Assembly: GCF_000520995.1 (NCBI RefSeq)
Contig: NZ_JACA01000027.1
Span: 87,930-151,929 of the forward strand
Reading direction: 5' to 3'
Length of the DNA stretch: 64,000 bases
Origin: Aquimarina macrocephali JAMB N27
GTDB lineage: Bacteria; Bacteroidota; Bacteroidia; Flavobacteriales; Flavobacteriaceae
The translations under genes were made by a program, and so were the position numbers. Shown here piece after piece: positions 8,169-16,770 of the stretch. The notes under the pieces are model-generated. The model ran no database searches. It was not told where the DNA came from and worked only from the letters and a program-made list of their open reading frames with translations. Every line of letters starts with the position of its first letter. Position 1 is the stretch's first letter.

Positions 8169-10334
8169 TTATTCAACCAGAGTTAATTTTAGCTCATCAT
8201 CAAACTTAATCAAATATGCCGCATTATTATGGTATCCACCTAAAAGTTTCTTAGAATAACTAAATTTATTCTCAACATACTCTGTTGTTCCTTCATAAGA
8301 AGCAGAGTGATATAGGTCATCAGCGGTTCCTAGCCGCATCAAAATATCATATGCTATATCAAAACCACGTATAGCCCAATTATTAGGATCGATACCGTAT
8401 TCTTTCTTATATCGTTTAACAAATGGAGTTATTTCTTCACCTTCTTCTATTTCTTTACTATCAAACTCCTTATCTACCGATGGATAATGCATATGTAACT
8501 TTGATAAGTGTTCATTTTTAATATTATCATTATTAAATGCATTATTTTTATCTGTAGTAAACAATGTTATTTTATGGCTCTCTGCTTTGGCATTAAGTAA
8601 AGGAATAACATTACTTATCATTGCTACATCATTTGATTCCAGAAAAACCCAATTAGGTTTATTCTTATCCAAAACTTTATTCAGCCTAACTTCATAAAGG
8701 TAATTACCTTCTTCAATTTTAGCAATTTTAGCTTTAGGGAATTTAGCGACTAGCTTCTCTTTAATTTGCTCATATTTTGCCCCCTGTTGTACTATAATAA
8801 TAATATTCTTATCGATCGAATCTTTTTCTACAAACGATATTATTTTATCCTGAAGTATTACATTAGTTGGACGGGTTTGAAAGAAATTGTCATACAAGCT
8901 TGATTCTTTTCTTGATGCAGGTGAAAAAACAGGTGTATTGTACTTTTTAAGTTCTGAAGCTACTATTTCTAAATTAGTTTGATATAATGGTCCAATCACC
9001 ACATCTGTTTCGTTAAAATCATTTTCTGCCATTAGCTTTTTAATATACTCTTCATTATTACTTTTCTGAGTATCAAAAACATTAAGCTCTGTAGTAATCC
9101 CTCTTGTCCTAGCTGAATCTACAGCAATCAACACTCCGCTATAAAGATCTAATGCTATTCTAAGACTTTGTTTGCTTTTAAGAAATTCTTCGGTATCTTT
9201 TCTAGCATCAAAGTTTAACGTATCTAAACTAAAAGGTAACATTATAGCTACTTTTTTAGGAGAGAAATTATAAAGGTTTTTACTTAGGTCTATATATTTC
9301 CCTTTGGTCACGCCTAAGTCTGTAACTGCGCTTAATGTGTCTTTAGGAATTGTAATAACCATACCCGCTTTAAGCCCATCTCTTAAGTAAGGATTCATTT
9401 TAAACAAAGAATCAGCAGAAATACCTGTACGTTGTAAAATTCTAAAAACAGTCTCTTTAGGTTTTACTTCATACAACTCAAATCCTGGTTGAATTGAATC
9501 TTTTAGAGAGACAAAAATAGTCGTAGGTACTGTAATTTGCATTCCGATAGGAAAACTAGGATTCATGTTAGGATTGAGCTGTTCTAACTCTGCTATCGTA
9601 ATTCCGTGTCTTCTTGCAATATTGTATTTAGTATCTTTTGGTTTTATTGTATATCTGGTTGTGGCAGATAATCTAGAATTGGTTGGATCCTTAATTGTTT
9701 CAACAGTTGAAGTCTCTTCTTCATATACTGGTATCCTTATTTTATCTTTCTTTCTTATCTGTTCAGAATATAACCGTTTATTATTCTTTTTTATATCCTC
9801 AACCGTAACTTCATACTTCTTTGCTATACCATATAACGTTTCTTTTCTTTTAACTTTATGAGTAATAAACCGAACAATTTTTCGCTCTTTAGGGATAACT
9901 TTCAAACTATCAAGCACAGTATCTTTTCCTTTTTCTGAAATCGCATCAATAGAGGTAGGATCCTTTTTTACAATTTTACCTACATTTAGTATTTGCCCTA
10001 TATTAATACCTTTATCTGCTTCTGGATTAAGCAAGTAAATAGTTTCTATACTTATATTATATTTTTTAGACAGACTGTATACAGTATCATCTTTTTCTAC
10101 AACATGAGTATTATATTCCTGATCATCTACTATTGGGATAGCTAAAATTTCTCCTTCGCTAATTCCATTTTTTGCAGTTGGATTTATTCTATATATTGCT
10201 TCTGGAGTTGTATTATAACGTTTAGCTATTCTGTATACATTTTCTCCTTTTGCAACGGTATGACTTTTATATTGCTGTGCAAAAGTTGAACCTGATACTA
10301 TCAACAACAGAAATATCAATAAAAACTTTTTCAT
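8169..10334 (-). CDS. LysM x5 and PBP1-like domain envelope protein
   Basis: A 721-residue secreted protein with signal peptide (MKKFLLIFLLLIVSGSTFAQ). Five LysM repeats can be read at about residues 22-68, 73-119, 158-204, 226-271 and 285-331, each of the form VxxxxTxYxIAxxYxxTxxxIxxxNP with a final IxIP. LysM repeats bind peptidoglycan glycans. Residues 360-721 look like a periplasmic-binding-protein type 1 fold (amino-acid/LivJ-like), with KVAIMLPFSLDTL at its start and VVIGPLYQTNLEIVASEL. It follows guaA by 51 bp on the same strand and is probably co-transcribed. The pairing with guaA is familiar in flavobacteria; the role is unproven and a cell-wall-anchored sensor or scaffold is my guess. 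Confidence 0.9.
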   Translation of the reverse strand: MKKFLLIFLLLIVSGSTFAQQYKSHTVAKGENVYRIAKRYNTTPEAIYRINPTAKNGISEGEILAIPIVDDQEYNTHVVEKDDTVYSLSKKYNISIETIYLLNPEADKGINIGQILNVGKIVKKDPTSIDAISEKGKDTVLDSLKVIPKERKIVRFITHKVKRKETLYGIAKKYEVTVEDIKKNNKRLYSEQIRKKDKIRIPVYEEETSTVETIKDPTNSRLSATTRYTIKPKDTKYNIARRHGITIAELEQLNPNMNPSFPIGMQITVPTTIFVSLKDSIQPGFELYEVKPKETVFRILQRTGISADSLFKMNPYLRDGLKAGMVITIPKDTLSAVTDLGVTKGKYIDLSKNLYNFSPKKVAIMLPFSLDTLNFDARKDTEEFLKSKQSLRIALDLYSGVLIAVDSARTRGITTELNVFDTQKSNNEEYIKKLMAENDFNETDVVIGPLYQTNLEIVASELKKYNTPVFSPASRKESSLYDNFFQTRPTNVILQDKIISFVEKDSIDKNIIIIVQQGAKYEQIKEKLVAKFPKAKIAKIEEGNYLYEVRLNKVLDKNKPNWVFLESNDVAMISNVIPLLNAKAESHKITLFTTDKNNAFNNDNIKNEHLSKLHMHYPSVDKEFDSKEIEEGEEITPFVKRYKKEYGIDPNNWAIRGFDIAYDILMRLGTADDLYHSASYEGTTEYVENKFSYSKKLLGGYHNNAAYLIKFDDELKLTLVE

Positions 10335-10385
10335 GTATTTATCCGATTTGTTTTTTAATTCCCTAACTTTTAATTTAATATATTT

Positions 10386-11915
10386 CTATTCCCATTCTAT
10401 AGTCGCCGGAGGCTTAGAACTAATATCATATACTACTCTATTAACGCCTTTTACCCTGTTTATTATTGCATTAGAAGTTTTTTGTAGAAATTCATACGGT
10501 AGATTTACCCAATCTGCCGTCATCCCATCTGTACTTTCTACAGCTCTTAATGCCACACAATTTTCATAAGTACGCTCATCTCCCATTACTCCCACACTTT
10601 GCACAGGCAATAAAATAGCCCCTGCCTGCCAAACTTTGTTATAAAGACCATCTTCTTTTAATCCATTAATAAAGATAGCATCTACTTCTTGCAAGATAGC
10701 AACTTTCTCTGTTGTAATATCTCCTAATATTCTAATTGCTAATCCAGGACCAGGAAAAGGGTGTCTTCCTAACAATTCTGGATCGAGCTCCATCGATGCT
10801 CCTACTCTACGCACCTCATCTTTAAACAACATACGCAATGGCTCTACGACTTTCAATTTCATATAATCTGGCAGTCCACCAACATTATGATGTGATTTGA
10901 TCGTAGCAGAAGGGCCATTTACAGATATAGATTCTATTACATCTGGATAAATTGTTCCTTGTCCCAACCATTTTGCATCTTCTATTTTATGAGCTTCATC
11001 ATCGAATACTTCTATAAAAATCTTTCCTATAATTTTTCGTTTTCCCTCAGGGTCGCTTTCTCCAGCCAAAGCATCCAAAAAACGTGCCGAAGCATCAACG
11101 CCTTTAACATTAAGTCCCATTCCCTCATACTGTTTTAATACCGCAGAGAACTCATTTTTACGTAACAACCCATTATTAACAAAGATACAATGCAAGTTTT
11201 CACCAATAGCCTTATGTAATAATACTGCCGCTACTGTAGAATCTACACCTCCACTTAAACCTAATACTACTTTATCATTACCTATTTTATCCTTAAGCTC
11301 TGCTACTGTAGAATCCACAAAAGAATCAGGTGTCCAATCGGGTTGAACATCTGCAATTTTGATCAAGAAATTTTCTAATAATTTTTTCCCATCAGTAGAG
11401 TGATACACTTCTGGGTGAAATTGAATAGCATAAGTTTGCTCGTTTTCTATCCTATATGCTGCATTTTCTACATCACCAGTACTTGCTAATTTAACAGCTC
11501 CTGTAGGAAGTTTTTTTATAGTATCACTATGACTCATCCATACCTGAGAGCCTTTAGTAATATTTTCAAAAAACTGCTCTCCTTCTTGTACAAATGATAA
11601 ATTAGCCCTACCATACTCTCGTGTATTTGATGGAGCAACTTCTCCTCCGCTAAAATGAGCCAGGTACTGAGCACCATAGCAAACAGCCAAAAGTGGCTTG
11701 TTACCCCGAATTGCTGATAAATCAGGATGAGGAGCATCTTCCCCTCTAACAGAGAAAGGAGAACCAGAAAGGATTACCGCCTTAAAGTCTGATATATTCT
11801 CGGGTAAGTTATTATAAGGGTGTATCTCACAATATATGTTTAACTCTCTAACTCGTCGTGCTATTAGCTGAGTATATTGCGATCCGAAATCTAAAATAAG
11901 TACGTTGTTTTGCAT
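10386..11915 (-). CDS. guaA: GMP synthase (glutamine-hydrolysing)
   Basis: Converts XMP to GMP using ATP and glutamine. The N-terminal class I glutamine amidotransferase domain has its nucleophile C79 in [14 protein letters not shown] and the QFHPEVYHS block. It is followed by the PP-loop ATPase domain with [11 protein letters not shown] near residue 222. The C-terminal dimerisation domain ends in [18 protein letters not shown] form (here [14 protein letters not shown]). The 509 residues are near standard. A TTG six bases upstream would add two residues; the ATG giving [14 protein letters not shown] is the usual start. It heads a probable two-gene unit with the LysM protein. Confidence 0.97.
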   Translation of the reverse strand: MQNNVLILDFGSQYTQLIARRVRELNIYCEIHPYNNLPENISDFKAVILSGSPFSVRGEDAPHPDLSAIRGNKPLLAVCYGAQYLAHFSGGEVAPSNTREYGRANLSFVQEGEQFFENITKGSQVWMSHSDTIKKLPTGAVKLASTGDVENAAYRIENEQTYAIQFHPEVYHSTDGKKLLENFLIKIADVQPDWTPDSFVDSTVAELKDKIGNDKVVLGLSGGVDSTVAAVLLHKAIGENLHCIFVNNGLLRKNEFSAVLKQYEGMGLNVKGVDASARFLDALAGESDPEGKRKIIGKIFIEVFDDEAHKIEDAKWLGQGTIYPDVIESISVNGPSATIKSHHNVGGLPDYMKLKVVEPLRMLFKDEVRRVGASMELDPELLGRHPFPGPGLAIRILGDITTEKVAILQEVDAIFINGLKEDGLYNKVWQAGAILLPVQSVGVMGDERTYENCVALRAVESTDGMTADWVNLPYEFLQKTSNAIINRVKGVNRVVYDISSKPPATIEWE

Positions 11916-11918
11916 AGG

Positions 11919-11926
11919 CAAAAATA
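11919..11926 (-). promoter_or_regulatory. Candidate -7 element of guaA
   Basis: On the minus strand TATTTTTG matches TAnnTTTG fully and is separated from the guaA ATG by only three bases (CCT). If used, the transcript would start at or next to the start codon. No well-placed TTG was found, so this is tentative. Confidence 0.4.
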
Positions 11927-12057
11927 AAATTAAATTACAACCCTCGAAATCCTAAAAGGAATAATTTTCAATATTATTTACTATCTAAGTTTTTAGGCAT
12001 CATTATTCTTATAAAACAAGCTATTACCAAAAACCTTCTACCTAAACCAATTAACCG

Positions 12058-12087
12058 TTCGTCGATATTTAAATGCATTTCGTCGAT
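12058..12087 (+). promoter_or_regulatory. Direct repeat TTCGTCGAT x2, 21-bp pitch
   Basis: TTCGTCGAT occurs at 12058-12066 and again at 12079-12087, so the copies lie on one face of the helix two turns apart. The second copy ends 8 bp before the -33 TTG of the promoter at 12096-12124. That position suits an activator contacting RNA polymerase. A LytTR-type response regulator is one candidate, since such proteins bind direct repeats with about this spacing; this is inference. Confidence 0.5.
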
Positions 12088-12095
12088 GACAATCA

Positions 12096-12124
12096 TTGCA
12101 AATGACACAATAATTTTAAATTTA
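12096..12124 (+). promoter_or_regulatory. Promoter of the small secreted protein gene
   Basis: TTG (12096-12098), 18-nt spacer, TAAATTTA (12117-12124), one base off TAnnTTTG. The predicted start point would be about 24 nt before the ATG at 12153. Confidence 0.5.
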
Positions 12125-12152
12125 CATCAGAAACCTTCTAACCTCCAATACG

Positions 12153-12479
12153 ATGAATAACTTTACTTTGAAACTTGCCATAATAATCATTCTTTTTTCT
12201 AACACAAGATGTTTTGCCAACGATACTGAGTATAGTATAAAAATCTTTGATCAGCATATATCGAGTATGATTACAAAAATCCCTGATACCATGATGGATC
12301 AAAATACGTTTTACAGCACTTCATTAGAAAAAAAGAACGAAGTTCTTACAATGTCCATTTTAGATTTCATTAAAGAACATACTGATCCATATAAAAAGAA
12401 AAATGAGGCTCAGGGTAGTTGGATCAAAAGTACTAAATGGATTAAAGATCCAAATTGGATAAAAAGAGAGCTTGTGTAA
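12153..12479 (+). CDS. Small secreted protein of unknown function
   Basis: I do not recognise this 108-residue protein. It starts with a signal peptide (MNNFTLKLAIIIILFSNTRCFA). The mature part is charged. It ends with a short tryptophan-lysine repeat, WIKSTKWIKDPNWIK, i.e. WIK three times at 6-residue spacing. Such a tail could bind membrane, nucleic acid or cell wall, but nothing shows which. It is divergent from guaA and has a promoter with a repeated upstream motif, so it is likely to be regulated. No terminator is evident. Confidence 0.65.
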   Translation: MNNFTLKLAIIIILFSNTRCFANDTEYSIKIFDQHISSMITKIPDTMMDQNTFYSTSLEKKNEVLTMSILDFIKEHTDPYKKKNEAQGSWIKSTKWIKDPNWIKRELV

Positions 12480-13065
12480 TTCACTGTATAAAGTTGTGAA
12501 GTATTTACGGCACACCTTCCAAATTAGACAAAAGATTCTACATACATTGCTTATTATTTCAGAATCAATAACACTTTACTTTATAGACTAAAAAAACCAC
12601 TTCTGTTTTCAGCTACAGTAAAACACATCATTTCGTCATGTTTTGTAATAATTAAAACTTTTATAACGAAGTTTTAATGTATAAACTGGATTTAATAAAT
12701 TCAAACATTTTGTCAACATCAAAAATATTTCTTTAAAATATTTCAAAAAAGTCAATCTTATTTTCATGTAAAGTTTAACGGATTACACCTAAACTTCAGC
12801 ACGAAAAAAAATGACACCTAAGATTCTGTCTCCATTTTATTAATCTTACAAGGCATGTCCCCCTTTTGTCCCCCTACCTTTTTTTTATCTTTTACTCCTT
12901 AGTAATAAATTTAAAAGATAAAACTAGTTTCTAGATAACCAACTTTTTCAAAACAACATACGTATTACACAAATCAAAAATAATCCAACATCTGTCTATC
13001 TAAACACTAAATTTTAAAAAAAAATTAAATCAAAGCGTTACTTTTAATTGCTAAATCATTTTTTA
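12480..13065. other. 586-bp spacer with GTCCCCC tandem motif
   Basis: No gene is seen. At 12856-12875 there are two copies of TGTCCCCCT with an 11-bp pitch (12856-12864 and 12867-12875), conspicuous C-runs in AT-rich DNA. They lie about 190 bp before the TPR-HTH regulator ATG and could be a protein-binding site for that gene. No clear -7/-33 pair or terminator was found in the remainder. Confidence 0.5.
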
Positions 13066-14943
13066 ATGAAACCCCTTTATCCCACCTACCTGCTTTTAAC
13101 TTTTTTGTTTTTTAGTAATACAGTTTGGTCTCAAAACAAAAAAGTCATAGATAGTTTGACTCTATTGGTCTCCAACAAAAAAACTGCCGATACTACACAA
13201 ATACTGGCCTATAATGACCTTGGTATTCAATATGCAGTTTCTGATCCAAAACAAGCTGAAATTTATATCAACAGGGCACTTATAATTGCTAAGCGGATCC
13301 AAAAACCAAGAGGTATTGCCGGTGCATATAACTGCATGGGAGTGGTATACTATTACCAAAAAGAACTAGATTCTGCACTAGTATATTTTAAAAAAGCATT
13401 AGCTATTAACACAGAAATAATGCATCAATGGGGTCAGGCTTCTGCTTTACATCAGATTGGAGCCATTCAAAATCTTCAAGGAAATTATCATGAAGCGATA
13501 CAAAGTTTTCAAGAATCTGGTGAGATTTTTAAATCTAAAAATGATTCTCTTGCTTTTGCTAAATCTATAGAAAACATAGGTGTTTCATATAACCTGATGA
13601 GGCATCGACCAAAAGCCATCGAGTATTTTTTAAAAGCAATACAACTTTATGAAAAAATTAATAACCCCGTAGGAGTATGTCGTGGATACTATCATATTAG
13701 TTATATATTGATAAACCAACATAAGTATAAAGAGGCATTAAAATATCTAAATGAAGGATTACCTAAAATAGAAAAAGAGGGAAACAAGCAATTTATAGCA
13801 TCAATTTTACAAAATACAGGCAATTGTTATAAAGGCTTAAAAAAATACTCTAAGGCACTGGATTATTTGCAAAGAGCACTGGATTATAGAAAGGCAATAG
13901 GAAACAAAAAAGCTATCGCACTTAACCAATCCATAATAGGAGATACGTATTATGAAAAAGAAGAATATAACACTGCTATGCAATACTATGAAAAAGCATT
14001 GTCGAATTACCCAACCACAAGAAATAACAAACAAAAATTATCTACATATAATGCCATTGCAAAAACCTATTTAAAAACAAAAAAAATAGATCTGGCAAAA
14101 CATTACGTCTCAAAAGCGATTGCTATTAATAAAACAATCAAAGACTTGAAAAGAGAAAAAGAAATCAATCATACCTTATCTAATATTGCAGAGCAGGAGG
14201 GAAAAAGTACACAAGCATTGCAGTTTTATAAAAATTATGAGCGATTAAAAGATTCTTTATACGTTTTAGAAAATGAGAAGCGTGTAGGTGAACTACAAAT
14301 CATTTTTGAAACCGAGAAAAAAGAGCGCCAAATCACAATGAAAAATACTGAAATTGAATTGCTCGAACAAAAAGCCAAGATGAGTAGTTTACAGCGAGCA
14401 CTTTTAGTTATCGGGTTTGGATTACTCATGATTATTTTTAGTTTAGGGTTCTATGTTTTCAGGCTAAAAATAAAACGTTCAATTTTGGAAAAAGAAAAAC
14501 TAAATTCAGAATTGAATTATAAAAAAAATGAATTGACTACTTATGCTTTACATATTGCAAAAAAGAATAAAGTCTTGGAAAATTTAAGAAATGAAGTAAA
14601 ACTTATTAAGCATTCCGAGTCTAAAAATGCTCAATACAACTATCAAAAACTTATACAAACCATTAACTTTGATCTTAGAGATGATGAAAACTGGGAGAAT
14701 TTTAGAAAATACTTTGAACAAGTTCACAAAGGGTTTTATTGCAGAATTAAAAAAAAACACTCTCATGTAACTACAAATGAATTACGATTTTTAGCACTTC
14801 TTAAGATGAATTTGTCTTCTAAAGAAATTGGCAGTATTCTCAACATCTCACAAGAAGGAGTAAAAAAAGCACGCTACAGGCTTCGAAAAAAACTAGACCT
14901 ATCACCAGACTGCTCTTTACAAGATTTGATTTTAAACTTATAA
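13066..14943 (+). CDS. Membrane TPR protein with LuxR-like HTH
   Basis: A 625-residue regulator. The ATG at 13066 gives a proper signal peptide (MKPLYPTYLLLTFLFFSNTV) and is preferred to an upstream TTG. It is followed by about eight tetratricopeptide repeats up to roughly residue 390. One transmembrane helix comes next (ALLVIGFGLLMIIFSLGFYVF, near residues 445-465). A coiled coil leads into a C-terminal helix-turn-helix, TTNELRFLALLKMNLSSKEI followed by GSILNISQEGVKKARYRLRK. The layout implies a periplasmic TPR sensor and a cytoplasmic DNA-binding end, a common one-component design in Bacteroidota. The signal is unknown. Monocistronic by spacing; bshC is convergent. Confidence 0.88.
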   Translation: MKPLYPTYLLLTFLFFSNTVWSQNKKVIDSLTLLVSNKKTADTTQILAYNDLGIQYAVSDPKQAEIYINRALIIAKRIQKPRGIAGAYNCMGVVYYYQKELDSALVYFKKALAINTEIMHQWGQASALHQIGAIQNLQGNYHEAIQSFQESGEIFKSKNDSLAFAKSIENIGVSYNLMRHRPKAIEYFLKAIQLYEKINNPVGVCRGYYHISYILINQHKYKEALKYLNEGLPKIEKEGNKQFIASILQNTGNCYKGLKKYSKALDYLQRALDYRKAIGNKKAIALNQSIIGDTYYEKEEYNTAMQYYEKALSNYPTTRNNKQKLSTYNAIAKTYLKTKKIDLAKHYVSKAIAINKTIKDLKREKEINHTLSNIAEQEGKSTQALQFYKNYERLKDSLYVLENEKRVGELQIIFETEKKERQITMKNTEIELLEQKAKMSSLQRALLVIGFGLLMIIFSLGFYVFRLKIKRSILEKEKLNSELNYKKNELTTYALHIAKKNKVLENLRNEVKLIKHSESKNAQYNYQKLIQTINFDLRDDENWENFRKYFEQVHKGFYCRIKKKHSHVTTNELRFLALLKMNLSSKEIGSILNISQEGVKKARYRLRKKLDLSPDCSLQDLILNL

Positions 14944-14959
14944 AAATAGAGTCTATACT

Positions 14960-16555
14960 TTATTCTTTTAAAATCAAGAACTCTCCTTTTAAAGGTTCTA
15001 AATACTTCATCAATATTGGAATTAAATCAGAACCATACTCCAGATACAATTCTGTAAAGTTCTTGTTACGTTCTTGCAAACTTTGATTAGGAAAAAGTTC
15101 ATTTTGCAGTGTTGTTAAACGTTTTACATGATCACTTAATTTGCGTCTTTGTGCTTTCAACAATCGTTTTTCTAAAACATCTAATCCTTTAAGTTGTTTT
15201 ATTTCTTGTGCTTTTACTGCATTATTAAAAGTTACATCCGTTTGCTCTGCCAACTTATACATTTCCTCAAACTGCTCTTTCAAATGTTTACGCTGCGGAT
15301 CAAAATTAATATCTATGTTTGATACTCGACGAACTTTACGGTTAATCAACTCATGTTGTTTCAAAAACAATTCTGTATCAGAAACATTGAGTTTTTCGAT
15401 TTTCTCGGCTTGTTTTTTAGTTTGAATCAGCACAGAGTTACGAAGTAACAACATGGGAAAAGGAATATCTACAGTTTCAAAATAGTCTTTTAACTCTAAC
15501 CAATACGCTAATTCTCCCCCTCCACCTATATAACAAAGATTAGGTAAAATCACTTCCTGATACAAAGGTCGCATCATTACATTAGGGCTAAATCTTTCTG
15601 GAAACTCAGAAAGTTCTTTTAATATCTCACTCTTGCTCCAGGAGATATCGGTTTCGTTCACGAAGTATCTTTCTTCTTTTTCAATAATTCGTTCGCGTAA
15701 TCTATCTGCCAGGTAAAACAAATTAATTTCTCTTGGGTTTACCTGTACTTTATACCCTTGTACTTCTAGTTTTTCTGCTTTTGGTATTACCTTAGTATAT
15801 GCAACCTGATCTATTAATTCTTTTTCAACAAACGGTATAAAAAGCTTCTTTAATTCCCGGTCATCCCCATCTATAATAACCAGACCATACTCACCAAACA
15901 ATTCATTAGCCAGATATCGGGTTGCTTCGGCAAGGTTATTATGTTGTAGATATGCTTCCTTAAATAAGGTTTTAAGGTATTCTGCATTTCGTCCTGATCC
16001 AATTTCCGAAGAAAAAATCTCAAAAACTTTATCTAATCCTTCGGTATCAAAAACCCCTACCGCTCCTCCATCGTTACGATTCCATTGTACCTTTTTCCCA
16101 AAAAGATTAAAGTAATTAATCTCTTCAAAATCATGATCTTCTGTTGCCATCCAGTATATAGGTACAAAATCATATTCTGGATGCCTCTCTTTTAAATCTT
16201 TAGTAAGATTAATGGTAGAAATGATTTTATATAAAAAGTATAATGGCCCTGTAAAAAGATTCAGTTGATGTCCTGTAACCACAGTAAATGTGGTAGGTTT
16301 ATCTAATGATTCTATATTTTGATTGGTGAGATCTGAAGGAACGACACCTATATATTGTTTGCGTAAAGCTTGTACCAATACTTTTCTATGCTCATTAGAA
16401 AAAGAGTGTTGTTTTTCTTCAATTTGGTCTTTGAAGTTTTCTAATTTTGGAAACCGATTATAAAAAGGTTGTAATTCAGATTTTTGATCTAAATAGTCAC
16501 AAATAAGAGAAGAAAAGTAATTCGTATCGCTAAACGGAATACAGTCACTAGGCAT
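14960..16555 (-). CDS. bshC: Bacillithiol biosynthesis cysteine-adding enzyme
   Basis: BshC adds cysteine to glucosaminyl-malate, giving bacillithiol, the low-molecular-weight thiol of Bacillota and many Bacteroidota. The 531 residues carry the family features: the start DCIPFSDTNYFSSLICDYL, the nucleotide-like site VVTGHQLNLFTGPLYFLYKI, YWMATEDHDFEEINYF, and the late GGGGELAYWLELK block. A TTG two codons upstream is an alternative start, but the ATG is preferred. The C-terminal part is a long coiled coil (about residues 380-470). BshA and BshB are not in the window. It is convergent with the TPR regulator, 16 bp apart. Confidence 0.93.
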   Translation of the reverse strand: MPSDCIPFSDTNYFSSLICDYLDQKSELQPFYNRFPKLENFKDQIEEKQHSFSNEHRKVLVQALRKQYIGVVPSDLTNQNIESLDKPTTFTVVTGHQLNLFTGPLYFLYKIISTINLTKDLKERHPEYDFVPIYWMATEDHDFEEINYFNLFGKKVQWNRNDGGAVGVFDTEGLDKVFEIFSSEIGSGRNAEYLKTLFKEAYLQHNNLAEATRYLANELFGEYGLVIIDGDDRELKKLFIPFVEKELIDQVAYTKVIPKAEKLEVQGYKVQVNPREINLFYLADRLRERIIEKEERYFVNETDISWSKSEILKELSEFPERFSPNVMMRPLYQEVILPNLCYIGGGGELAYWLELKDYFETVDIPFPMLLLRNSVLIQTKKQAEKIEKLNVSDTELFLKQHELINRKVRRVSNIDINFDPQRKHLKEQFEEMYKLAEQTDVTFNNAVKAQEIKQLKGLDVLEKRLLKAQRRKLSDHVKRLTTLQNELFPNQSLQERNKNFTELYLEYGSDLIPILMKYLEPLKGEFLILKE

Positions 16556-16708
16556 AAGCAAACTTTTTGGTCGATAAATATACGGCGGATTGTGATCTCA
16601 TCTGCTTTTTTATATTTTTTTTAATAGTTTGAAAGAATTCATCTATAAGTCTTTATATAAATATTAAAATTTATCAATATTCTCTATTTCAAATCCTAAA
16701 TTTTAGTT

Positions 16709-16742
16709 AATACCGATTAAATCCTAGATTTAACTCGGTATT
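16709..16742 (+). repeat. Long inverted repeat before the M14 peptidase gene
   Basis: AATACCGATTAAATC (16709-16723), loop CTA, GATTTAA-C-TCGGTATT (16727-16742): a 15-bp stem with one bulged C. It ends 28 bp before the M14 gene ATG. An 8-bp part (AAATCCTA) also occurs 28 bp upstream at 16691. It could be an operator or a structured 5' leader. Confidence 0.6.
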
Positions 16743-16770
16743 TTACCCTTTTAAAAGAATTCACCGATCA

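Noticed and set aside
10333..10569. Plus-strand open frame over the guaA end and similar antisense frames across the window
   Set aside because: They mirror the codons of well-supported genes on the other strand and show no family likeness, signal peptide or start context of their own.
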